The notes below the pieces were generated by a model. That model saw only the letters and a program-made list of their open reading frames with translations, did no database searches and was not told where the DNA came from. Below are positions 1-8,754 of a stretch of DNA of 64,000 nt, piece after piece (position 1 is the stretch's first letter; every line of letters starts with the position of its first letter). The position numbers and the translations under genes are program-made. The DNA is from Geothrix sp. (lineage in GTDB: Bacteria; Acidobacteriota; Holophagae; Holophagales; Holophagaceae), in contig NZ_CP126625.1 of the NCBI RefSeq assembly GCF_030219325.1, positions 1,166,857 to 1,230,856 on the forward strand, read 5' to 3'.

Positions 1-648
<648 letters not shown>

Positions 649-649
<1 letters not shown>

Positions 650-885
650 CACAGCACCTCGATGGAGGCCTTCTCCATCACAGGATTGACCAGGAGCTTT
701 TCGCACATGGCCAGGGCCCTGGCCTTCACCTCGGCGGGGTCCGTGCCCGGCACGTCCATCTCGATGAGGCGGCCGATGCGGACGTGGTCCACGGCAAAGC
801 CGAACCCATGCAGGCCCTGTTCCACCGCCTTGCCCTGGGGATCCAGGATCCCGGGCTTCAACTGCACCGACACACGCACCTTCAT
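649..885 (-). CDS. purS: Phosphoribosylformylglycinamidine synthase subunit PurS
   Basis: Small (78 residues) bridging subunit of the PurLQS FGAM synthase complex, needed for ammonia transfer between PurQ and PurL. The sequence MKVRVSVQLKPGILDPQGKAV and the later VRIGRLIEMDV match the family. The frame stays open further upstream, but the ATG at 885 gives the normal family length and a standard N-terminus, so the longer version was not used. It lies directly before purQ with a one-base overlap, in the same operon. Confidence 0.93.
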
Positions 886-923
886 GGGGCCCTCCGGCTT
901 CCAGTCTACCTGAGGGAAGCCCT

Positions 924-1274
924 TCAGCCGCGTGGCTTCCAGCGGTGGGCTTCCAGGTCCAGGTTGCCCAGGTCGTCCACCTCGATGCCCTCGTCGCGCA
1001 GGCGCCCGATCTGCTCGAAGGCGCCCCACCAGCGGCCCCGGCTGGGCACGTAGCCCCGGGTGTTGACCACGCGGTGCCAGGGCAGCCTGGTGCCCTCCGG
1101 CAGGCCCGACAGCACCATGCCCACCTGCCGAGGGCGCTGGGGGAAGCCCGCCAGGGCGGCGATCTGCCCGTACGAGGCCAGCCGGCCCTTGGGGATCTTC
1201 TTCACGATGGCCAGCACGGCGGCGCGAAAGTCCGCGGGCGGGTCTCCCGGCTCGATGCGCTTGCTGCTTTTCAC
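924..1274 (-). CDS. Alkyltransferase-like DNA-binding protein (ATL, MGMT homologue)
   Basis: 116-residue homologue of the C-terminal DNA-binding domain of O6-alkylguanine-DNA alkyltransferase. The usual PCHRV active site reads PWHRV, with Trp66 in place of the alkyl-acceptor Cys. This is the hallmark of ATL proteins (E. coli YbaZ type), which bind O6-alkylguanine, flip it and hand the lesion to nucleotide excision repair instead of removing the alkyl group. A Tyr in SYGQIAALAG and the Arg in the RQVG finger motif are kept. The start is a GTG at 1274 that overlaps the stop of the DUF2203 gene by one base (TAGTG), so it is coupled to that gene. Length and motif make the assignment firm; the repair role is inferred from the family. 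Confidence 0.88.
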   Translation of the reverse strand: MKSSKRIEPGDPPADFRAAVLAIVKKIPKGRLASYGQIAALAGFPQRPRQVGMVLSGLPEGTRLPWHRVVNTRGYVPSRGRWWGAFEQIGRLRDEGIEVDDLGNLDLEAHRWKPRG

Positions 1275-1636
1275 TAGGCCTGCACCCCCGGGCGCTGGTC
1301 TGCGGGCACGCGGGAGCAGAAGCCTCCTTCGTAGCTGTGCCAGTGGCCCAGGTCCTCCTCGGGGTACGCCCAGCACCAGTAGCCGTCGCCGGAGTCGAAG
1401 TCCACCAGCCAGAGCCCCTTCACCTCCGCCTCCAGGTCGTTCATGCTCTGCTGCCAGCTCTGCACCAGGACCTGCAGCCGCTCCCGCAGGGCCTCGGCCC
1501 GCGTCTCGTCCTTGGCATCCTCGGCCTGGCTCAGTTCCTCAGCCAGACTGGCGGCCAGTGTGTAGACAGGTTCCGTCGTGGCCTTCACTTGCGGCATCAG
1601 GACCCGCGCTTCGTCCAGGGTGAAAATGCGGCCCAT
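1274..1636 (-). CDS. DUF2203 family protein
   Basis: 120 residues, cytosolic. It begins MGRIFTLDEARVLMPQV and ends with the LVDFDSGDGYWCWAYPEEDLGHWHSYEGGF-like block typical of DUF2203 proteins: an N-terminal helical hairpin (about residues 5-80, probably coiled coil) and a C-terminal Trp/His-rich segment containing GHWH. The function of the family is unknown. The ATG at 1636 is preceded by a good GGAGG site; the long upstream extension of the frame lies antisense to the next gene and was rejected. It is coupled to the downstream ATL gene. Confidence 0.8.
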   Translation of the reverse strand: MGRIFTLDEARVLMPQVKATTEPVYTLAASLAEELSQAEDAKDETRAEALRERLQVLVQSWQQSMNDLEAEVKGLWLVDFDSGDGYWCWAYPEEDLGHWHSYEGGFCSRVPADQRPGVQA

Positions 1637-1664
1637 GGTGCCTCCGTTGCTCCATGATAAACCC

Positions 1665-2351
1665 ATGCGGTTCGTGCCCCTGATTCCGTCGAGTTTTGAT
1701 CCAGCGCCCTGGCTGGCCCTGGGTCCGGTCACGCTCCAGTGGGACGGCGTCCTGCACGGGCAGTGGCCCCAGGTTGCGCGGCGGGGGGTGGCCATCCATG
1801 CCGTCCACCTACCCGGCGAAGCGCCGGTGGAGGAGGCCCTGGAGGTGCTGCGGCACGGGCTCGGCGCGGATTTCCTGGTGATTCCCGTGCGGCATCCGGA
1901 GACGCGCGAGGCCGGCTTCCGGATCCTTGGGCACCTGGAGACCCTGCTGGAGGCCACCTCGGGGCGGGGGATCAAGCTGGCACTGCATCTGGAAGCGGGC
2001 TCGGAAGCCACGGTGCTGGACCTCCTGCACCAGGCCCGCGCCGAGGCCGTCGGCTTCTGCTGGCATCCCGCCATCCTGGACGCCGAGCCGCTGGCCGACC
2101 GGCTCTGGTGCGCCGTATGCGAGCCGCGGACAGACCTTCATCCACTCCAGGCTTTGGGCTACCGGTGGGACATGGCCATCGCCGCGACGGACCCGGAGGC
2201 CTTCCGCACCCAGGCCGAGGCGTTGGGGGTGGCGTACCCGCCGGTCATCTTCCCTGCGGAAATGCCCACCACGATGCTGGGACGACCCGTGGTGCCCGAC
2301 GACAGCCTCGTCTTCGGCCGGCACCTGAACCGGGATGGGGAGCGCGCTTGA
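1665..2351 (+). CDS. Uncharacterised protein translationally coupled to LpxB
   Basis: 228 residues, not assigned to a family with confidence. The alternation of predicted strands and helices (GVAIHAVHLPG, GADFLVIPVRHPE, IKLALHLEAGSE, AEAVGFCWHPAIL, RWDMAIAATDPEAF) resembles a sugar-phosphate-isomerase-like TIM barrel, but no catalytic signature was recognised. The ATG at 1665 was chosen because earlier in-frame codons lie inside the divergent DUF2203 gene. Its TGA overlaps the TTG start of lpxB (TTGA), so the two proteins are made from one message. That suggests, without proving, a link to lipid A or envelope metabolism. Confidence 0.6.
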   Translation: MRFVPLIPSSFDPAPWLALGPVTLQWDGVLHGQWPQVARRGVAIHAVHLPGEAPVEEALEVLRHGLGADFLVIPVRHPETREAGFRILGHLETLLEATSGRGIKLALHLEAGSEATVLDLLHQARAEAVGFCWHPAILDAEPLADRLWCAVCEPRTDLHPLQALGYRWDMAIAATDPEAFRTQAEALGVAYPPVIFPAEMPTTMLGRPVVPDDSLVFGRHLNRDGERA

Positions 2352-3475
2352 CCCGGACCCTGCTCGTCATCGCCGGCGAGGACTCCGGCGACCTGCACGG
2401 CGCGGAACTGCTGCGCGAGTTGAAGCTCCGCGAGCCCGGGCTGAGGATCATCGGCGTGGGCGGCCCCCGCATGACGCCCTTCCTGGACCGAAAGCTGGCC
2501 GACGTGAAGGACCTCGCCGTGGTGGGCTTCATCGAGGTCATCCGGCACCTGCCCCGGCTGAACCGGCTCTTCAAGGAGATCCTCGCCGCCGCGCGGGAGG
2601 AATCGGTCTCCGCGGCCCTGCTCATCGACTATCCCGGCTTCAACCTGCGGCTGGCCAAGGCCCTGCGGAGGCAGCAGCCCGGCGTGAAGCTCCACCAGTA
2701 CGTGTGTCCCCAGGTGTGGGCCTGGAAGAAGGGCCGCATTCCGGATCTGGGAACGACCCTCGATACCCTCTACTGCCTTTTCGACTTCGAGCCGGAGCTG
2801 TTCCGCGGCTACCCCGTGGACGCCCGGTTCGTGGGGCATCCCCTGGTGGAGGTGGTGAAGCCGGAGTGCGACCGCGGCACCTTCTTCGGGGAGACGGGGC
2901 TGGATCGGGCCAGACCCCTGGTGGCCCTGCTGCCCGGCAGCCGCACGGGGGAGATCCAGCGGCTGCTGCCCCCCATGGCCGAGCTGGCCCGGCGATGGCG
3001 GCAGGAGCGGCCCGAGGTCCAGTGGGTGCTGCCCGTGGCGCCGACGCTGGACCCCACCTTCGTGAGGGCCCACCTCGGCGGCGCCCCCGTCACCCTGGTC
3101 CAGGACCGGACCTACGCCGCCCGGGCCTACGCCGATGCGGCCCTGGTGGCCTCGGGGACCGCGACCCTGGAGACGGCCCTGCTGGGCACGCCCTTCGCCA
3201 TCGTCTACCGGCTGAACGCGCTCACTTACCAGATCGCCCGGCACATCGTGAAGGTGCCCCACTTCGGGTTGGCCAACGTGGTGGCCGGGCGGGAAGTGGC
3301 GGTGGAACTGCTGCAGGACGAGGTCAATCCGGAGCGCCTCGGGGTGGAGCTGACGCGGTTGCTGGAGCCCGAGACGGCTCGGCGCGTGCGCGCCGAGCTG
3401 GGGGACGTGCGCGGGCACCTGGGCGAGCCCGGGGCTGCCGGGCGCGTGGCAGAAGACCTGCTCGGGAAGCTCTGA
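2348..3475 (+). CDS. lpxB: Lipid-A-disaccharide synthase
   Basis: GT19 glycosyltransferase joining UDP-2,3-diacylglucosamine and lipid X into the lipid A disaccharide at the inner face of the cytoplasmic membrane. 375 residues, the normal length. Family signatures are visible: IAGEDSGDLHGAELL at the N-terminus, HQYVCPQVWAWKKGR, FVGHPLVE, LLPGSRTGEI and the VASGTATLETAL donor-binding loop. The start is taken as TTG at 2348, overlapping the stop of the upstream gene; no ATG precedes the conserved N-terminus in a sensible place. It is evidence for an LPS-bearing outer membrane. The other lpx genes are not in the window. Confidence 0.94.
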   Translation: MTRTLLVIAGEDSGDLHGAELLRELKLREPGLRIIGVGGPRMTPFLDRKLADVKDLAVVGFIEVIRHLPRLNRLFKEILAAAREESVSAALLIDYPGFNLRLAKALRRQQPGVKLHQYVCPQVWAWKKGRIPDLGTTLDTLYCLFDFEPELFRGYPVDARFVGHPLVEVVKPECDRGTFFGETGLDRARPLVALLPGSRTGEIQRLLPPMAELARRWRQERPEVQWVLPVAPTLDPTFVRAHLGGAPVTLVQDRTYAARAYADAALVASGTATLETALLGTPFAIVYRLNALTYQIARHIVKVPHFGLANVVAGREVAVELLQDEVNPERLGVELTRLLEPETARRVRAELGDVRGHLGEPGAAGRVAEDLLGKL

Positions 3476-3533
3476 CCGGTCCAGGGACGAACCTTCACGA
3501 CCCCTCGCGGCATCTCAGGAAGGGAGGTGTCCC

Positions 3534-4055
3534 ATGAACCCCATGCTCCTGACCGTTCCGATGCTGGTGCTGCAGGTCCCCCAGACGCCGCTGCCCGAGG
3601 TGGAGGCCAAGGATCTGGCACCGGCCCCACGGGGGCCCATGGCCCCTCGCGTCCCCGATGCCGGCGCCGAGCGCAGCGCCTTCGGCCAGGCCCGCCATGC
3701 CGCCCGCCGGGGGCCCTCCCTTCCCGCCGTGCAACTGCCAGGCGGCAGCGTCCGCGTGAAGGACCGGATCCCCGACATCAGCGGGTGGCGGGCCTACGCC
3801 ATCGAGGTGCCTGGTGGCGCGTCCGTGAAGGCGCACGTGGTGGAGGGGCGCAAGGGCTGGTTCCGCGTTCTGGGCGTGAACGCCTGGGGTCGCGAGGAGG
3901 TCGGACTGCTGCAGAACCGGATCGCCACCGGGGAACCCCAGGCCACCTACAAAAACCCCGGTCCGGAGCCCCGCACGATCTACTTCATCGTGGACACGCT
4001 GGATTCCAACATGACCGGCGAGGCCTTCACGCTGGAAGTCACTCGCGGCGAGTAG
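3534..4055 (+). CDS. Hypothetical exported protein
   Basis: 173 residues, no family recognised. The N-terminus (MNPMLLTVPMLVLQVPQ) is short and hydrophobic and may be a weak signal peptide. A Pro/Ala/Arg-rich linker follows (residues 20-65), then a compact domain with strands such as WRAYAIEVPGGASVKAHVVE, WFRVLGVNAWG and TIYFIVDTLDSN that looks like a beta-sandwich. A clear ribosome site (GGGAGGT) precedes the ATG. The last 17 bases overlap the 3' end of the convergent Ig/SPOR-like gene. Confidence 0.6.
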   Translation: MNPMLLTVPMLVLQVPQTPLPEVEAKDLAPAPRGPMAPRVPDAGAERSAFGQARHAARRGPSLPAVQLPGGSVRVKDRIPDISGWRAYAIEVPGGASVKAHVVEGRKGWFRVLGVNAWGREEVGLLQNRIATGEPQATYKNPGPEPRTIYFIVDTLDSNMTGEAFTLEVTRGE

Positions 4056-5232
4056 GTACCTGGTCGATCGCCACCGCCATCCGCTGCGGCAGGGCGTCCT
4101 GGAAGGTCTTCCGCAGGGGCTCCGGGGCGCTCTGCCAGGCTTTCAAGGCCTTGGTCCGGCTCGGGTAGGTGCCGAAGCAGGCCTGCCAGAAGCGGAGCCC
4201 ATCCTTGCGGACGAAGGGCAGGATCAGGAGGTCCGCCGCCCTGGATCCCGCTGCCCGGGCCACCAGCTTGAGGCCCTCCGAGCGGCCTGACACCACCAGC
4301 CGCATGGTCCAGGAGCCTTCCGGGGCTGCGCTCCTGAGTGCCTCGCCACGGTGGAGGGCCTCATTCAGGTCCATGCGGTCCAGGGGCTTGATGGCCTCCT
4401 CGGGGCTCTCCAGATCCTTCTCCGTGAGCATGCGCCGGGGGGCCTCCACCCGCACCTCCACACTGCGGGACGAGCCGCCCATGAGGTTGCTCACGCTCAG
4501 GGTGTAGACCGTGGTCTTGTCGGGCACCACGGCGATGCTGGACTGGCCGTCCAGCTCCAAGCCGCCGGGCTCCAGCCGGACCTTGGCATTACCCTGGCAC
4601 AGCCAGCGCAGGTCCACCTGCTCGCCGGGTTTCACCACCGTGCGGCTTGCCTCGAAGGTGCAGACCGTGGCCGTGGCCGGAGGAAGGGCCGCCGTCAGGC
4701 GCCCCAGCACGGAGACCTCCACGGTGCGGCTCTGGCCCCCGGCGGCGTTGTTGGCCGTGATGGTGTACCGCGTGCTCTCCAGGGGGGTGACGGTGACCTC
4801 GCTCTTGCCGTCCAGTTCGAGACCGCCGGGCTCCAGGCGCACCTTAGCGCTGCCGGCGCACTCCCACTTCAGGACGACGGGTTCGCCGGGCAGCACGGCC
4901 TTGGCACTGGCATCGAAGGCGCAGATCCGGGCCGGATCCCCCAGAGCCATGCCGGGCGTGACGCGCACCTCCGCCTTGCCCAACTCGGCCCCGCCAGGCC
5001 GGGCATCGAACACGCGGTAGGTGGTGGTATAGGCCGGTCGCAAGGTCACCTGGAACTTCCCGGGCAGCACCATGCCGCCTGGCTCCAGGCGGATCTGCGG
5101 CGCCTGCGGACAGGCCCAGGTCAGCAGCACCGATTCGCCGGGCCGAACTTCTCCAGGCTCCAGGCTCAGGGTGCAGGGCGTGGGGGCCTGGGCCAGGCAG
5201 AGGAGCAGGGACAGGGGCAGGAGCAAGGGCAT
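4039..5232 (-). CDS. Secreted protein with three Ig-like repeats and a SPOR-like C-terminus
   Basis: 397 residues. A signal peptide is visible (MPLLLPLSLLLCLAQAP). Three modules of roughly 80-90 residues follow, each with a Cys near its start, a PGE.V.L.W.C core, the repeated phrase RLEPGG(L/M) and a TT.Y or TRYT strand. These are probable Ig-like beta-sandwiches with one disulfide each. The C-terminal ~100 residues contain LRFWQACFGTYPSRTKALKAWQ, which resembles a SPOR peptidoglycan-binding fold, suggesting a periplasmic, cell-wall-associated protein. The ATG at 5232 was chosen because it begins the signal peptide; an in-frame start 13 codons upstream would spoil it. No function is claimed. 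Confidence 0.7.
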   Translation of the reverse strand: MPLLLPLSLLLCLAQAPTPCTLSLEPGEVRPGESVLLTWACPQAPQIRLEPGGMVLPGKFQVTLRPAYTTTYRVFDARPGGAELGKAEVRVTPGMALGDPARICAFDASAKAVLPGEPVVLKWECAGSAKVRLEPGGLELDGKSEVTVTPLESTRYTITANNAAGGQSRTVEVSVLGRLTAALPPATATVCTFEASRTVVKPGEQVDLRWLCQGNAKVRLEPGGLELDGQSSIAVVPDKTTVYTLSVSNLMGGSSRSVEVRVEAPRRMLTEKDLESPEEAIKPLDRMDLNEALHRGEALRSAAPEGSWTMRLVVSGRSEGLKLVARAAGSRAADLLILPFVRKDGLRFWQACFGTYPSRTKALKAWQSAPEPLRKTFQDALPQRMAVAIDQVPTRRE

Positions 5233-5410
5233 TTTGGGAGTGTAGCCCGGGTGATCGGATCGGTGCGCCACCGGCCTCCCGCCCGTCCGGGCACAAGACC
5301 CTGGACAAGGGGGTTAATATTCTTTCCGACTATCCCAACATCCGGAAAGGAAGGCCTCTTGCCTGTGCGGGTCGTCCCGTTGCAGTGACGCCGCCCCGCG
5401 CCGCCGCCCC

Positions 5411-8125
5411 ATGGATCCCCAGCTCCTCATTCCCCTCCTGCCCGGTGACGTGGTCGGCCGCTACCGGGTGGAGGACTTTGTCGCGGAAGGGGGCATGGGC
5501 CAGGTCTTTCGCGCCTGGGACACGACACTCGAACGTCGCGTCGCGCTGAAGGTCATCCGCGCCGAGCATGCCAGCGAGAAGGCGGCGCTCGTCCGCTTCC
5601 AGCGCGAAGCCCAGATTCTCGCCAAGCTCGACCATCCGGGCATCTGCCATGTGTACGACTGGCTGGACCATCGCAGCACTTTGGTGATGGCCATGGAGTG
5701 GGTGGATGGGGAACCGCTGTCGGCCTTGATCGAACGGGGGCCGCTGCCGGTCCAGCGGGTGATCCGGCTGGTGCGGGAAGTGGCCATCGCCCTGGCCGCG
5801 GCCCACGCGAAGGGCGTGGTGCACCGGGACCTGAAACCGTCGAACATCCTGGTCACCTGGGACGGGGCGGCCAAGATCCTCGATTTCGGGTTGGCCAAGT
5901 CCCTTGGGCAGGCCTCCTCGGAGGATACGGAACCGGGGTGGTCATCTCCCGCGGGCGAGGACGCCTCCACGGACTACTGCGGCGAACCCGTCACGTCGCT
6001 GACCCAGCCCGGCATGATCATGGGCACCCGGGGTTTCATGGCGCCGGAGCTGCTGATGGGGGAGACCGGATCGGCCAGCGCTGACCTGTACGCCCTGGGC
6101 GTCATCACGGCCATGGCCCTCACGGGGGAGAAGAACCAGCCTGATCACGGCAGGGGCAATCCCTGGGCGCGGAGCGTGCTGAAGCGGCGCTCGGGTTCGG
6201 GTTTCCAGGCCCCGGGACCACGGGCGCTCTGGAACCTAGTGGACCGCCTGCTGTCTCCCGATCCCGACATCCGCCCTGCGGCCCAGGAGGTGGTGCAGAC
6301 GCTGGACCGCCTCTCGGCGCCCGCTTCGCCCGTGTGGTGGGTCACCCTCACTGCGGCCAGCACCCTCCTGGTGGCGGGGCTTGGCTTCTGGTCCTACGCG
6401 CGCGGGGCCATCCCGGAGTTCTCCGCCACCCGCCAGGCGCGGCTGGTGGTGGTGCCGATCCGGAACCTCACCCCTGAACCGGCCCTCGACCCAGAGGCCG
6501 AGATCGTCACCACCGACCTGCTGGAGCACGTCCTCCGCTCCTTCCCGCAGGTGCGGGTGGTGCAGGATCTGGGCAAGGACGATGAACGCCCCCGGCTGAA
6601 GGGCGAGCCGTCGGAGTTTCTCCCCCGCCTGCTGGAGCGTACGGGAGCGGACCTCATTCTGTTTGGAGAACTCTCCACCCTGCCCGAGACGGGCCAGAAA
6701 GCCCTGCGGGTGAGGCTGCTGGACCGCCACGGCAGGCGGCGGGCCAGCCGTGAAGTGCTGTCCCGAGGCATGGAGTACGAGCCGGAATGGTCGGTGCCGG
6801 CGCTGGTCCAGGAACTCAGCCGTTCCGTGACGCCGCTGGGCCGGCCCCCGGAATTTCCGCCCCTGCCTTCCAAGGAGGCGCTTGAGGCTTATGGCCAGGG
6901 GCTCGACCTGCTGAAGCGGGGGGACGCGATCCGGGCCCTTCCGCTGCTGGAGCGGGCCGCGCACCTCGCCCCGCGCTACGCCCCGGCCGTCATGCGGTAT
7001 GGCCAGGTGCTCTACGAGCGGGGGGATTCCAAGGCCCTGCCCACCTTCATGTGGGCCCATACCACCGCCCGGGAGATGGCCGATCGATATGCCGAGGCCG
7101 AGTCCCTGATCGGCCTCGCCCTGCTGGCCCGCCGGAACGACAAGCGGTCGGATGAGGAGGTGCCGCTCCTGGAACAGGCGCTCAAGCTGGGGGAGGCCAC
7201 CGGGGACACCGATCTCCAGGCCCTGGTCCTGGATCACCTGGGGGTCCACTGGACCACCCGGGAGCGATGGGGCCAGGCCCAGCAGGTGCTCCGGTCCGCC
7301 GAGGAGAAGGTCACGGCCACGGGAAACCGGGGCCTTCGCGCCTCCATCCGGGTGGACCTCGCCAACCTGGCCAAATACCGGCCCGACGGTGCACCCCAGG
7401 CCCGGGCCCTGTACCAGGCCGCCTACGAAGATGCCCAGGTCAGCTTGAACCCGAAGCACCGAGCGGTCGTCCTGAACAACCTGGCGGTGATGGACCTCGA
7501 TGAGGGCCGGGTGGCTCAGGCGGAAAAGGCCATCCAGGAGGTGCTGCTGCTGCGAAAGGAGCTTGGAGATGTGGAAGGCGAGTACAGAGCCACCCTCCTG
7601 CTGGGCATCGCCGCCTACATGCAGGGTCGGCTGGACCAGGCCGCCAGCCGCTTCGAGGCCACCCTGAAGGGCGCCCGGGAGCACGACATGGTCCTTCTCC
7701 AGGGGCGGGCGCTCTATCGCCTGGGGGATGTCCTGCGAACCAGGGGAAAACCGGTCGCGGCCTCCCAGCGCCTGCTGGAGGCGCTGGATTGCCTGCGGAA
7801 GAAGGGCACGCCCCAGAATCAGGCCGAGGCCCTGGCCACCTTCGCCGAATGCAGGGCCCGCCAGTCGGATGCCACCGGCGCCGAGCGGCTCATCGAGGAG
7901 GCCCGGCGCCTGGCCGGCAGGGATATCCCGCATGTCTGGCGTGCCAGGGCCTGGGTGGACCACCAGCAAGGACGGGACAAGGCCGCGATGGAAAACCTGT
8001 CGCAGGCCCTGGCCCTGCCGAGAAGTGAAGACCCCGAGCACCAGGACGAGCTGAAGGCTCTCCTCGCTGCCTGGTCTGGCAAAGCGAGAACGCGCGCACC
8101 TTTGAAACGAAACCCGAACCCCTGA
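5411..8125 (+). CDS. Transmembrane Ser/Thr protein kinase with C-terminal TPR-like repeats
   Basis: 904 residues. The N-terminal Hanks-type kinase domain (about 18-300) is complete: glycine loop AEGGMGQ, Lys47 in VALKV, Glu66, HRDLKPSN with catalytic Asp140, DFG 158-160 and APE 211-213. One membrane helix lies at about 308-329. The outer part (330-490) contains a domain with VVVPIRNLTPEPALDPEAEIVTTDLLEHVL, resembling the TolB-like/FlgO-like N-terminal fold, followed by TPR-like helical repeats to the end. This architecture is common in Acidobacteriota and myxobacteria, where such kinases are thought to sense envelope signals. No good ribosome site precedes the ATG, so a slightly later start is possible. 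Two small tandem paralogues follow directly. Confidence 0.92.
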   Translation: MDPQLLIPLLPGDVVGRYRVEDFVAEGGMGQVFRAWDTTLERRVALKVIRAEHASEKAALVRFQREAQILAKLDHPGICHVYDWLDHRSTLVMAMEWVDGEPLSALIERGPLPVQRVIRLVREVAIALAAAHAKGVVHRDLKPSNILVTWDGAAKILDFGLAKSLGQASSEDTEPGWSSPAGEDASTDYCGEPVTSLTQPGMIMGTRGFMAPELLMGETGSASADLYALGVITAMALTGEKNQPDHGRGNPWARSVLKRRSGSGFQAPGPRALWNLVDRLLSPDPDIRPAAQEVVQTLDRLSAPASPVWWVTLTAASTLLVAGLGFWSYARGAIPEFSATRQARLVVVPIRNLTPEPALDPEAEIVTTDLLEHVLRSFPQVRVVQDLGKDDERPRLKGEPSEFLPRLLERTGADLILFGELSTLPETGQKALRVRLLDRHGRRRASREVLSRGMEYEPEWSVPALVQELSRSVTPLGRPPEFPPLPSKEALEAYGQGLDLLKRGDAIRALPLLERAAHLAPRYAPAVMRYGQVLYERGDSKALPTFMWAHTTAREMADRYAEAESLIGLALLARRNDKRSDEEVPLLEQALKLGEATGDTDLQALVLDHLGVHWTTRERWGQAQQVLRSAEEKVTATGNRGLRASIRVDLANLAKYRPDGAPQARALYQAAYEDAQVSLNPKHRAVVLNNLAVMDLDEGRVAQAEKAIQEVLLLRKELGDVEGEYRATLLLGIAAYMQGRLDQAASRFEATLKGAREHDMVLLQGRALYRLGDVLRTRGKPVAASQRLLEALDCLRKKGTPQNQAEALATFAECRARQSDATGAERLIEEARRLAGRDIPHVWRARAWVDHQQGRDKAAMENLSQALALPRSEDPEHQDELKALLAAWSGKARTRAPLKRNPNP

Positions 8126-8151
8126 ACCCGTCATCCACCCAAGGAGGCGTC

Positions 8152-8448
8152 ATGAACAGCAAGCCCTTCAGGCATGACACGATGAACGACCGGATCGACC
8201 CCGGAGGTGCGAAGGGATGGTGCTTCGATCAGGTCGACGAGAACCAGGAGAACCCTCGGAGCATCCATCTCAAGGCCCTGAAGAAGTGGCATGTGATCAC
8301 CTTCGACCACACCGGCAGGGAGATCACCACGCCGATGCCAGATGGCGAGTACACCCTTCTTTTCCCGCCCGGCTCGGCGAACCTCTCCCTGCTCATCATC
8401 GACCCGGACCCCGGCGGTGGTGAGCGGGCCGGCGTCCCCTTGCCCTGA
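8152..8448 (+). CDS. Small protein ending in IDPDPGGG motif, paralogue 1
   Basis: 98 residues, no known family. It has an AGGAGG ribosome site and begins 26 bases after the kinase gene on the same strand. The C-terminal half contains KKWHVITFD, PDGEYTLLFPPGS, LSLLIIDPDPGGG and a short tail. The next gene repeats the same plan (W.(V/I), PxG.Y.L.F.P.S, L.L..IDPDPGGG), so the two are diverged tandem copies. No signal peptide is evident. The predicted short beta strands suggest a small beta-sandwich or barrel. The link to the kinase (substrate, partner or chance) is inferred only from position. Confidence 0.65.
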   Translation: MNSKPFRHDTMNDRIDPGGAKGWCFDQVDENQENPRSIHLKALKKWHVITFDHTGREITTPMPDGEYTLLFPPGSANLSLLIIDPDPGGGERAGVPLP

Positions 8449-8526
8449 CCCGACTTCGGTCCTCCCTTCGCAGCACTGATCCTCAAGGCCCTCCCCACCA
8501 CCCCGGCCCCCATTCCAGGAGATGCC

Positions 8527-8748
8527 ATGTGCTCAGCGACGCTCTACAGGCAAAGACAGTTCGAAATGGACCCGACCGAAGCTGCGACGGTCACCATCGT
8601 GGTGCTCGGCGACTGGGAAATCCAGGGGCCGAAAGGCAAATCGCAGTGCCTCCCTCCGGGCAGGTACAAGCTCATCTTCACGCCGAGATCGATGACCTCG
8701 CTGAAGCTGATCGTCATCGACCCGGATCCCGGAGGGGGAAGGCCCTAG
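8527..8748 (+). CDS. Small protein ending in IDPDPGGG motif, paralogue 2
   Basis: 73 residues with an AGGAG ribosome site, 78 bases after its paralogue. The core VVLGDWEIQGPKGK, LPPGRYKLIFTPRS and LKLIVIDPDPGGG aligns along its length with the C-terminal half of the preceding protein, and the octet IDPDPGGG is identical. It lacks the N-terminal ~25 residues of the first copy. Function unknown. It converges on the TonB-like gene, whose stop is only six bases away. Confidence 0.62.
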   Translation: MCSATLYRQRQFEMDPTEAATVTIVVLGDWEIQGPKGKSQCLPPGRYKLIFTPRSMTSLKLIVIDPDPGGGRP

Positions 8749-8754
8749 GCGCCC

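Noticed and set aside
6236-8134. 632-codon minus-strand frame opposite the kinase gene
   Set aside because: Shadow of a gene with complete kinase motifs on the other strand.
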